Origin: Caccovicinus sp964425595
GTDB lineage: Bacteria; Bacillota; Clostridia; Lachnospirales; Lachnospiraceae
Length of the DNA stretch: 57,262 bases
Reading direction: 5' to 3'
Assembly: GCA_964425595.1 (NCBI GenBank)
Contig: CAYRMW010000007.1
Span: 1 to 57,262, forward strand
Positions 50,812 to 57,262 of this stretch are shown here, piece after piece (position 1 is the first letter of the stretch; each line of letters begins with the position of its first letter). The translations under genes were made by a program, and so were the position numbers. The notes under the pieces were generated by a model. That model searched no databases. It was not told the origin of the DNA and was given only the letters and a program-made list of their open reading frames with translations.

Positions 50812-50972
50812 TTCCTCACTTCCTTCTATCCCGCGCGCCGCGCCGGTTTAAACCGGCGCAGAAGGCGCCCGTCGCCCTGTGTCTTTCCCGATTATAGCAT
50901 GTTCCCGAGATGGATACAATGCGAAAGAGCGTGGTTTCCTGTGTCCGCACGAACGCGCGCCGCCCAACAAAC

Positions 50973-51009
50973 CAAAAAACGGAAGGCGCCGCTTAAAGCC
51001 CTTCCGTTC
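50973..51009 (-). terminator. Terminator of the pilus operon
   Basis: Perfect 9-bp arms AACGGAAGG (50979-50987) and CCTTCCGTT (51000-51008) with a 12-base loop, then a run of T on the minus strand (A-run at 50974-50979). The rest of the gap 50812-51077 shows no gene. Confidence 0.85.
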
Positions 51010-51077
51010 TTCATCTCATGCCTGTCCCAGACTTCTCTGCCTCCCGCACATTCCATCACGGCAGGGCACGGGAAGTC

Positions 51078-51977
51078 TTAGTTCTTCGTATTTTCCATCT
51101 TATTCCGTTTCCAGTACAGACCGCCTGCCAGGACGCCGCTGACCAGAAGCACAGCCAGAAGGATGCCGTAGGTAAGGGAACGGTCGCCGGTCTTCGGTAA
51201 AAACGCGAGCTCAACGTCCGGGTCGGTGATCTCCACGGTCTCGCCGGTATCCGACGATGGCGTACCGTCCCCTCCGCCCGAAGAGTTTCCGCTGCCGGGA
51301 TCGCTGGAGGTCGTGCTGCTCCCGCTGCCGCTGCTGCTTCCGCCGCTGCTGCTCCCGCTGCCACTGCTGCTTCCGCCGCTGCCCACACTGCCACTGCTAC
51401 TGCCGTTCCCACTGCTCCCGCTCCCGCCGGTACTCACCGTAGTCCCGCTGGCAGTCACTGTGGTGGTGCCGTCGTCATCGCCGCTGTCATCACCACCTCC
51501 GCTGCTGCTGCCCGGATCGCTGTAGGTGTTGGTAAAGACGATCTCGTCCGCCTTCTCCGTCGTCCCGTCCTTACCGGCAACTACCGTGGCCGTCAGACCG
51601 TCGTCCCCGTCGTTGATGATCTCGACCGTGACCGTATATACCGTACTGTCGCAGGTATAGTTGGCCACGCTCGTGGACTCCTGGTAAATCCGATACTGGT
51701 AGTCATTGGGCGACGTATACCAGATGGGGCCGAAGGACGCATCCCCGCTGCCAACGACCACGACCGTCGTCTCCTCCGGCATGGGCGCGTCATCAACACC
51801 TTCGATGACCAGCTTAAATTCGGTGCCTGACGGCGCGCCGCTTCCGCTGACGCGGACAGTCACCGGAATAGTGACGGAAACCGACGCCTGGGCAAACGCC
51901 GCCGTCGGGAACATCATCGCGCCAAACACCGCGGCAGCCAGGACACCCGCCAGACTTTTCTTTATTCTCCGAAACAT
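51078..51977 (-). CDS. LPKTG-anchored surface protein, probable basal pilin (FctB-like)
   Basis: Secreted protein of 299 residues. A signal peptide (about 1-29, ending AAFAQA) is followed by one pilin-type beta domain (about 35-150) that ends FTNTY, the Asn end of FctA/CnaB-type domains. The first strand reads TVRVSG, with Arg where a Lys would form the isopeptide bond, so the bond may be missing. Next come a Gly/Ser stalk of about 100 residues and a sorting signal: LPKTG, a hydrophobic helix (YGILLAVLLVSGVLAGGLYW) and a basic tail. The LPKTG motif differs from the TPTG of the other two subunits, as expected for a base joined to the wall by a housekeeping sortase. Last gene of the operon, 24 bases after the sortase gene. 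Confidence 0.85.
   Translation of the reverse strand: MFRRIKKSLAGVLAAAVFGAMMFPTAAFAQASVSVTIPVTVRVSGSGAPSGTEFKLVIEGVDDAPMPEETTVVVVGSGDASFGPIWYTSPNDYQYRIYQESTSVANYTCDSTVYTVTVEIINDGDDGLTATVVAGKDGTTEKADEIVFTNTYSDPGSSSGGGDDSGDDDGTTTVTASGTTVSTGGSGSSGNGSSSGSVGSGGSSSGSGSSSGGSSSGSGSSTTSSDPGSGNSSGGGDGTPSSDTGETVEITDPDVELAFLPKTGDRSLTYGILLAVLLVSGVLAGGLYWKRNKMENTKN
51315..51380. repeat. 33-bp tandem duplication in the Gly/Ser stalk
   Basis: Two adjacent 33-base units (51315-51347 and 51348-51380) with one mismatch encode 11 Ser/Gly residues each. They lie within a wider Gly/Ser-coding stretch (about 51230-51515). Confidence 0.8.
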
Positions 51978-52001
51978 ATCTCTTGCACCCCCTTTGTGTG
52001 C

Positions 52002-52748
52002 TTAGTATTCTTCTAACCGACCAAACAGGACCGCACGTTCCGTGGTCTGGGCGTCCACACAAGTGGAAAGGCCGATGATCTTATCCCCCGCCGTCACGCC
52101 GATATCCCGGTACTGGGTGGAGGAGGTTTTCAGATATTCCAGCAATTCGCCGGTCGCAAAATCCGGGCCCGGGTTGTAGATCAGCGTATCATAGCCGTCC
52201 GCCTCAATGCAGGCAAACAGGGTGATCCGATACGTCCGGTCCGGCAGAAACAGCGTTCCGGTCTGGTGCGATTCGAAATAATCCGCATCCAAAAATTCCA
52301 TCACGTCGCTGAACATGGCCGAATTATCCATATGGTGGCCATAGATCAGCGTATACGCGTCCGAGAAATCGGGACTGTTTAAGCAGGACATGAAAATGGA
52401 GCCGGACAGGGAAAATTCGCCGAAAATGTCCTTGTTTACGTACTCCATGTCGGTTTCCCCCTGCACCACCGGGTAATCCATATGGGTATCATCGATGGTG
52501 ATCCACGCCCGGGTATCCGGGTTGATGGCGATCAGTTCCTCCAGGGAATAGTTTGCTCCTCCGCCTCCGGAAAGCTGGGGCTTGTACTTGAGCAGGTCGC
52601 TCGATAAAAACGCGCCCTGATTGACCATGTAGCTGTCCCAGAGGGAGTAACCGCCGTAAGCGAACATGGCCAGGATCAAGACGGAGGCCATCAGGCTCAG
52701 GATGCGGTTTCCCAATCTGGCAGCCTTAACTGCGGTTTCCAAATCCAT
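52002..52748 (-). CDS. Class B sortase (pilus polymerase)
   Basis: Membrane-bound transpeptidase (248 residues) with an N-terminal anchor (SLMASVLILAMFAYGGY, about 18-34). The class B signature is MDYPVVQGETD, then SLSGSIFMSC and LIYGHHM. The catalytic His is in YGHHM (about 128), the Cys in GLSTC (about 220) and the Arg in TTERAV (about 228). Located between pilin and basal-pilin genes, it should link pilins through their TPTG motifs, like the class B SrtC of streptococcal FCT islands. The ATG at 52748 stands only 3 bases behind GGGAGG; a TTG two codons later has better spacing, so the exact start is open. Confidence 0.92.
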   Translation of the reverse strand: MDLETAVKAARLGNRILSLMASVLILAMFAYGGYSLWDSYMVNQGAFLSSDLLKYKPQLSGGGGANYSLEELIAINPDTRAWITIDDTHMDYPVVQGETDMEYVNKDIFGEFSLSGSIFMSCLNSPDFSDAYTLIYGHHMDNSAMFSDVMEFLDADYFESHQTGTLFLPDRTYRITLFACIEADGYDTLIYNPGPDFATGELLEYLKTSSTQYRDIGVTAGDKIIGLSTCVDAQTTERAVLFGRLEEY

Positions 52749-52853
52749 TCACCTCCCGGAGCGGGACCCGGCCTGCTCATCCCTTACGGACGGGCGGCGG
52801 GATCCCGGTCATAACCGGCGCCGGAAAACACCCGCGTCAACTGGTTTTATGAA

Positions 52854-54059
52854 TTAGTAATCTTCTTTTTTCCTGCGCAGGAACATCACCGCGAAGACGC
52901 CGGCGCATACGACCATGACCGCATAGGGCGCGAAGGTCATCGCGATACCGGTCGGTGTGGTAATGTTCTTGCTGTTGATAATAGTAACCACGCCGCCGTT
53001 CTTAGTCAGATTACCGGTGATATAATCGCCGCGGACTGATTCTTTACCATTCACCGTAATCTCATCAGATGCTTCATAGGTTACGGTATAGCCATCTTTC
53101 GACAAATCTTCCTCATCGATCTTAAATACATCATTTTCCGTCAGACCATAGATGTGGATGGACTCGCCGTCCTTCAGGGTGATGTTCACCGAGCCGTTCT
53201 TAATAGGCACCTCCGTACCGGACTCCTCATCATCGCCCATATACTTCACGGCATAGTACTTCTTGGAATCGACCTTGTTATTGTTATTGTTGATCTTAAT
53301 CGTTACCCGGAACTCTCTCGAGCTCTCGCCCTGGTTTCCGCTTACTTTCTTGGTGACGATCAGGTCGTAAACATAGTCGTCCTCCCGGTCTTCCTTTCCG
53401 TAGTTGTTGGTAAATACGATAGAGGATGCCTTGTCTTTCTTGGTCAGATCGATCACGTTGGTGTCGCCATCCTTGGTCGCGGTAACGGCAGCGATGTAGA
53501 ATTTTCCATCATTACCTTTCTCCACGAACACATAAATCACATATTTTTCGCTGGAATAGCCGACACCTTCATACCCTGTATTTTTTTCAGTCAGAATATA
53601 ACTGTAAACACCGGAATCTTTAAAGGCACTGATATTGAAAACCAGCTCGCCAACCCGGCTATACTCCTCGGCAAGTTCTTCATCGGAAGAAAAACGCTCC
53701 GGATTATTGACAGTGACGCCGCCGTTCGGGCCCGCCTTGACCGGATAGGTTTTTCCGTCATTCTTATAGTTCCCCGGCTCGCCCGGCTTGATCTCAAACG
53801 TGAACTGAGTATCGGGCGCGTAGGTCTTCCCATCCGTCAGTACGATCTTTTTCAGCGGAACCGAATCGATCGTGGTCAGACCGGGGTTCTTATTGTTGGG
53901 TTTGTTGCTTTGGTCCTTGTTGTTCGTCAATGCCGACACATCTCCCGTCGTCACGGCCACTTCCGTCGTTTCAGCAAAAGCGTTCATCCCCATGGACATC
54001 AGCATCGTGCCTGTCAGCAAACCGGCTATCAGCTTTTTCGCCAACGTGTTTTTCCTCAT
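52854..54059 (-). CDS. Major pilin, FctA/Spy0128-like, with TPTG sorting signal
   Basis: Secreted structural protein of 401 residues. Signal peptide about 1-29 (ending MNAFAE); first isopeptide-type domain with Lys in VPLKKIV, Glu in YSYILTEKN and Asn in IVFTNNYG; second domain with Lys in VTKKVSG, Glu in FKIDEED and Asn in VTIINSK. Both domains have the three residues for an intramolecular Lys-Asn bond. The C-terminal sorting signal is TPTGIAMTFAPYAV, a hydrophobic helix and RRKK. The start ATG 54059 has GAGGA at 9 bases. Base composition is more AT-rich and Lys/Asn-rich than the neighbours, which may mean a separate history or high expression. Confidence 0.9.
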   Translation of the reverse strand: MRKNTLAKKLIAGLLTGTMLMSMGMNAFAETTEVAVTTGDVSALTNNKDQSNKPNNKNPGLTTIDSVPLKKIVLTDGKTYAPDTQFTFEIKPGEPGNYKNDGKTYPVKAGPNGGVTVNNPERFSSDEELAEEYSRVGELVFNISAFKDSGVYSYILTEKNTGYEGVGYSSEKYVIYVFVEKGNDGKFYIAAVTATKDGDTNVIDLTKKDKASSIVFTNNYGKEDREDDYVYDLIVTKKVSGNQGESSREFRVTIKINNNNNKVDSKKYYAVKYMGDDEESGTEVPIKNGSVNITLKDGESIHIYGLTENDVFKIDEEDLSKDGYTVTYEASDEITVNGKESVRGDYITGNLTKNGGVVTIINSKNITTPTGIAMTFAPYAVMVVCAGVFAVMFLRRKKEDY

Positions 54060-54109
54060 AACTTCGTCCTCACTTTCATTATCCTTTTTTCTTGTTCTTT
54101 TATACATAT

Positions 54110-54178
54110 CACCGCAGAAACTGTGGTGGTATTAACCCGGATAAGCGGCGTCAGTTCAGGGATATCCCATACGCCGCT
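54110..54178 (-). other. Two hairpins between sipA-like gene and pilin gene
   Basis: First on the transcript: AGCGGCGT/ACGCCGCT (54144-54151 and 54171-54178) with inner palindrome GGGATATCCC, beginning in the sipA-like stop codon. Second: CACCGCAG/CTGTGGTG (54110-54128, one G-U). Neither has a U-run. They may mark an RNA processing point that raises pilin mRNA over the rest. Confidence 0.55.
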
Positions 54179-54758
54179 ACAGGCTTGAACGCCTGAGCAC
54201 CGTGATCACTTTCCCCTTGATCTCGCTGCGGCTGACCGGCCCGAAATAGCGGCTGTCCTTTGCCCCGCTCCGGTAGTCGCAAAGGATGAAGTACTCATCG
54301 TCCCCCAGCTCCACCGGATAATCGATGCCGTCCTCATAGCGGGACGTGGTGTAAAAGATATCCGTCTCGATCACCGTGTTGCCGTTGACCTTCAGCTGGG
54401 AGTCCTCCGTGATCTCCACCGTCTCGCCGCTTTTGCCGGCGATCCTGCCGACATACTCCGTCCCGTCCTTTTCAAACACGATCACATCGTCGGTGCGGTA
54501 GGTCTGCTCCAGACGGTAATACAGAAGCAGATCGCCCGCGCTGATCGAGGGGGACATGTCGTTGTTCGCCATCGGCGTGATGCCGAACAGGACGCCAAAG
54601 AGCACCCATAAAAGCAGGATCATCATCACCAGTTTGGAGAAGAAGGAGGCGATCTCTTCGTTTCCGGAGAGACGCCGGAGCCGCGCGCGGATCACCTGCT
54701 CCGGCGTGACGTCCTGCTCCTTCTCCTGCCGCTTTTTTCCTTTTCGTCTGCTATTCAT
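54177..54758 (-). CDS. SipA-like signal peptidase homologue without catalytic residues
   Basis: Type I signal peptidase fold (193 residues): basic N-terminus, one membrane helix (about 42-60), then boxes B to E. Box B, normally SMxP, reads NDMSP, with Asp67 in place of the nucleophile Ser. Box D, normally a Lys-Arg pair, reads YVGRIAGKSGE, with Gly104 in place of the general-base Lys. Box E, DYRSGAKDSRYFGPV, is close to normal. The Asp/Gly pair is what I recall for SipA of Streptococcus pyogenes, a non-proteolytic pilus assembly factor. The gene lies between adhesin and major pilin, as sipA does. It overlaps the preceding small gene by 8 bases. Confidence 0.88.
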   Translation of the reverse strand: MNSRRKGKKRQEKEQDVTPEQVIRARLRRLSGNEEIASFFSKLVMMILLLWVLFGVLFGITPMANNDMSPSISAGDLLLYYRLEQTYRTDDVIVFEKDGTEYVGRIAGKSGETVEITEDSQLKVNGNTVIETDIFYTTSRYEDGIDYPVELGDDEYFILCDYRSGAKDSRYFGPVSRSEIKGKVITVLRRSSL

Positions 54759-54987
54759 GGGCAGGGTCCTGGGGGAGACTCGCCTTCAGCGAGGCGATCT
54801 CCTCGTCCCTTTCCTGAAGGAGCGCCTTAAAGCGTTCCTCCTGCATCTCATAAGCGGATCGGTATTCCTTTTGCAGCATGTCCAGCTGCTTCCAGACCGA
54901 TTTCTCATCTACGCCGCCGACGAAGGTCTTCCTAAAGCGCAGGGTCTTAAATACTTCCGCGATGTCATCCATATTCCTTGCTGCCAT
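54751..54987 (-). CDS. Small coiled-coil protein, faintly DivIVA-like
   Basis: Unrecognised protein of 78 residues. An N-terminal segment, VFKTLRFRKTFVGGVDEKSV, resembles the F-x-GYD-x-x-VD start of DivIVA/GpsB proteins, followed by one long helix (QLDMLQKEYRSAYEMQEERF and on) with heptad spacing and a charged end. No membrane segment or signal peptide, so it stays in the cytoplasm. It starts 12 bases after the adhesin stop and overlaps the sipA-like start, so it is firmly part of the operon. I recall no counterpart in streptococcal pilus islands. It may place pilus assembly at a certain site of the membrane, which is speculation. Confidence 0.7.
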   Translation of the reverse strand: MAARNMDDIAEVFKTLRFRKTFVGGVDEKSVWKQLDMLQKEYRSAYEMQEERFKALLQERDEEIASLKASLPQDPAHE

Positions 54988-54999
54988 ATATCCTGCTCC

Positions 55000-57262
55000 T
55001 TACCTGTCTCCTTTGCTGCGTCTGCGACGGCAGCTGGGATAGATCAATCCGGCGGCGCCGATGGCCGCTGCGGCCAGCAGCATCAGGTAGGGGGACCGGT
55101 CGGATAAGATGCCGGTCGGTGTATTGACCGACTTTACATTCGTAAAGACCACTGTATTGCTGCCGGATACCTTTCCGGATGCCGTGTAGCTGCCGGACAC
55201 CTTATCGGTGCCATCGATCACGTAGGACACGCCCGAATAGCCGTTTGGCTTAACCTCGGTCACGGTCCAGTCATAGCCGCAGGGAACCGTGAACGTGATC
55301 TCATCCCCATGCGATAAGGTAAAGACGTATCCGGCATCTTTATCCGTTCCCAGACTTCTCAAATCGGTATAGCAGTACTCCTTCTCATCATCTGCCCAAA
55401 TCTTCCCGGTGCATGCCGTCCCATCCTTATCCGCCAGGGTAAGGACAAAGGTAAACTCCGCTTCGGTATCCGGCATGTTCCCGCCGACGACCTTCTTAAC
55501 CGTCAGCGTCCCCGTCTTCCGCGTATAGATGTTGACAAATTCCACGGTGGAAGTCTGGCCGCTCTCGATGGTGATCTTGGCGGCATCGCTTTCTTCAAAA
55601 GTCTTCCCGCCGTCCTTCGATACCCAGGTCGTGACCTTGTATTTCTCTTTCAGTGCGCCGTCGGGGACCGACTCCTTGATCGTATATGTGGCGCCCGCAT
55701 CCAGATTCAGGTATTGAACCGAATCGGTACCGGATGTAGCAAAGCCGTCCAGCGTATGCTTGCTGTCGGCATCGGGTGTTCCGGTCAGAACTACCTGATA
55801 CGTCTTCATCTCCTCGTCCGTCAGGCCCTCAACTGTCTTTTTGATGACCAGATGGCCTTTGCCTTCCTCGACCGGCGGCAGTTTCGTACTGAATCCCACC
55901 TGATCCAGGAAGTTGCCTATGGTCTTGCTTCCCGATGCGGTCGCGCCGGAAACAAAGAAGAACCGTGTCAGGTAAGCGGTCGCCACATAATCCGTCCCGG
56001 AAATGGAGTGCCAGTCCTGATCGTCGCTGGTGATCCGGTAGATCATGATGCCGTCCTTGTCGTAGAGTTTGGCCGAACCTTCACTACCATAGGAAGTATC
56101 GCTGTTCACCCCATGCTGCCCCAAAAAGTTCTCCAGCCTCGTCTGGGTGGTGAGGTTATTCTCTTGCGCGATCTTGGTAGGCATGATCACCAGGTACATG
56201 GTATCGTATTCCACGAGTGTACTGTCGGTGCCTCTGGCCCGGTGCGATAACCAGTAGTTTAAGTCCTGCCCTTCCAGTGTCAGTACATCCTGGTACAGGG
56301 CGCCCGCATTGCCTCCGTTTAACTCGGCAAACTGCTCGCCGTCCGGCGCCACTTCTGGCAGATTGCTTCCCCACGCGTAATACTTCTTCAGCGCGGTACT
56401 ATTGCCCTGCCCTTTATTGACATGCAGGATCTCGATCTCATTTCCTTTTTCACCTGATTCCGCGGTGGTCTTCCAGACACCGTCCAGCCTCAGGTAGTCC
56501 GCCTGCGTCCATTCAAAGGAGTCGGAGCCGCTGGGATTGTACGCGTTGTCCGGAGTCTCAAAGCTGCCGTTTTGCAATTCCGTGTAATATGCGTTCTGGT
56601 AAGTATCCGACGTCGCCAGACGCGTCCCGTTTTCATCGTATGCTTCCACCCGGTAGTACCATAGCGTATCCGTCCCCTGCTCCCAGCTGTCCACCGAGAC
56701 ATTCAGACACGCATTCTTCTCGCCGCTTAAGTTGCTTAACTCGCCTTTGTAGGTGTGCGCTTCCACTTCGGTCCAATTTCCCGAACCGTTCTCGCTCCGG
56801 TACCATACGTACTCAGCTACCTTGACGTCTAAGACATCCAACGGCACCGCAATGAGGTTGCCGCTGTTTACGATATCATCGGTGATGGTCAGACTGCCGG
56901 CCGGGTACGCAGCTGCCCCGCCGTCTCCCCAGGCAATCGCGAAGGAAGAGAAGCTGTCTACGCTGAACGCGGCGACCGCAGTCGTGCTGCTGCCGATCTC
57001 TATTTCGTCCTGCACCGCCGCAGCTTCATCCGCGCTCAGGATGCTGCCGCCCGTTTGATCCGCGCCGTCAGCCACCGTCTCGACTTCCACCGTGCCGTCG
57101 CCTGCCTCTTTCAGGTGGTAGACCGCCACTGCGGAAAGATCGACATCGTCCGGAAGCAGGCCTTTTTTCATCTCGATGGACACCTGTACCTCGCCGTCCG
57201 GCTCGACCTCTTCTCCGTCCTCATCGACAAAGGAGATATCCAGGGCCATCATGCCGTCGTAC
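55000..57262 (-). CDS. Large surface adhesin with TPTG sorting signal (partial, runs off the window)
   Basis: The frame is open to the window edge (YDGMMALDI...), so the N-terminus is missing; at least 753 residues remain. From the N-terminal side there is an Ig-like domain with VDEDGEEVEPDGEVQVSI, a domain around SVDSFSSFAIAWG, a Gly/Ser-rich spacer, then a jelly-roll-like region starting NGSFETP and including GALYQDVLTLEGQDLNYW, similar to carbohydrate-binding modules. Two CnaB-type domains follow (VIKKTVEGL...VEFVNIY; TVKKVVGGN...VVFTNV). The sorting signal is NTPTGI, PYLMLLAAAAIGAAGLI and RRRR. By position and motif it is the pilus tip adhesin, like Cpa of streptococci. Confidence 0.88.
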   Translation of the reverse strand, partial: YDGMMALDISFVDEDGEEVEPDGEVQVSIEMKKGLLPDDVDLSAVAVYHLKEAGDGTVEVETVADGADQTGGSILSADEAAAVQDEIEIGSSTTAVAAFSVDSFSSFAIAWGDGGAAAYPAGSLTITDDIVNSGNLIAVPLDVLDVKVAEYVWYRSENGSGNWTEVEAHTYKGELSNLSGEKNACLNVSVDSWEQGTDTLWYYRVEAYDENGTRLATSDTYQNAYYTELQNGSFETPDNAYNPSGSDSFEWTQADYLRLDGVWKTTAESGEKGNEIEILHVNKGQGNSTALKKYYAWGSNLPEVAPDGEQFAELNGGNAGALYQDVLTLEGQDLNYWLSHRARGTDSTLVEYDTMYLVIMPTKIAQENNLTTQTRLENFLGQHGVNSDTSYGSEGSAKLYDKDGIMIYRITSDDQDWHSISGTDYVATAYLTRFFFVSGATASGSKTIGNFLDQVGFSTKLPPVEEGKGHLVIKKTVEGLTDEEMKTYQVVLTGTPDADSKHTLDGFATSGTDSVQYLNLDAGATYTIKESVPDGALKEKYKVTTWVSKDGGKTFEESDAAKITIESGQTSTVEFVNIYTRKTGTLTVKKVVGGNMPDTEAEFTFVLTLADKDGTACTGKIWADDEKEYCYTDLRSLGTDKDAGYVFTLSHGDEITFTVPCGYDWTVTEVKPNGYSGVSYVIDGTDKVSGSYTASGKVSGSNTVVFTNVKSVNTPTGILSDRSPYLMLLAAAAIGAAGLIYPSCRRRRSKGDR

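Noticed and set aside
51230..51515. Repetitive CTGCCGCTGCT-type stretch as a CRISPR or satellite array
   Set aside because: It is in frame with, and fully explained by, the Gly/Ser stalk of the LPKTG protein; no spacers are present.
52749..52853. Terminator between pilin and sortase genes
   Set aside because: GC-rich partial dyads occur but without a firm stem or U-run, so no terminator is called.
54177..54758. Annotation as an active signal peptidase I
   Set aside because: Both catalytic residues are replaced (Asp67, Gly104), so plain lepB naming would mislead.

Overview
The window looks like the chromosome of a gut-type Lachnospiraceae (Clostridia) bacterium. It is GC-rich by eye, uses strong GGAGG-type ribosome binding sites, and carries several families that I associate with that group: DUF1836, DUF4317, DUF5662, DUF6106, DUF2325, a YerC/TrpR-like regulator, and a groESL operon under a CIRCE element. 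Most genes lie on the minus strand. All functions are read from sequence motifs; nothing was searched.

Layout. 1-330: the end of an IS1634/IS4-type transposase, broken by a nonsense codon. 377-2400: rlmD, with a decayed C-terminal extension behind its stop, and a small acidic membrane protein. 2401-5991: pcrA helicase, DUF1836 protein and a YerC-like repressor. 6053-11506: a tightly overlapping operon of MoxR ATPase, DUF58 protein, a DUF4129 protein without a transglutaminase domain, and a YbhJ-type aconitase-fold hydratase. 11577-13216: acetamidase/formamidase and a divergent GNAT acetyltransferase. 13294-19554: a sugar-acid module of pectinesterase, PrpR_N regulator, tartronate-semialdehyde reductase, DapA-family aldolase and glycerate kinase. 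It would turn a pectin-derived keto-deoxy acid into pyruvate plus 2-phosphoglycerate. 19704-31070: housekeeping genes (guaB, DUF6106, groEL, groES, an acidic anchored protein, a MocR regulator, glnS, DUF2325, DUF4317, Nudix). 31198-39919: a minus-strand run of U32 peptidase, RodA/FtsW, a class B PBP, then three subunits of a molybdenum hydroxylase. 39975-49380: zapA, ruvB, ruvA, a YprB-like exonuclease, DUF5662, a cold-shock gene, hslO, a methyltransferase, a SEC-C protein, rhaM and eno.

49453-57262 is the most unusual part. It holds a glycosyltransferase fused to a MarR-type DNA-binding domain. Next to it, and running off the window edge, is a sortase-assembled pilus operon in the order adhesin, small coiled-coil protein, signal-peptidase-like protein, major pilin, class B sortase, LPKTG basal subunit. 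This is the gene order I recall for streptococcal FCT pilus islands (cpa, sipA, fctA, srtC, fctB). The signal-peptidase-like protein has Asp and Gly where the catalytic Ser and Lys belong, as I recall for SipA. Adhesin and pilin carry TPTG sorting motifs, while the base carries LPKTG.

Regulatory sites that stand out are CIRCE over the groES -35, a perfect 10-bp dyad over the rhaM -35, and similar GTTAG-N6-CTAAC dyads just downstream of the eno and DUF2325 -10 boxes. I saw no rRNA, tRNA, CRISPR array, phage genes or replication origin.
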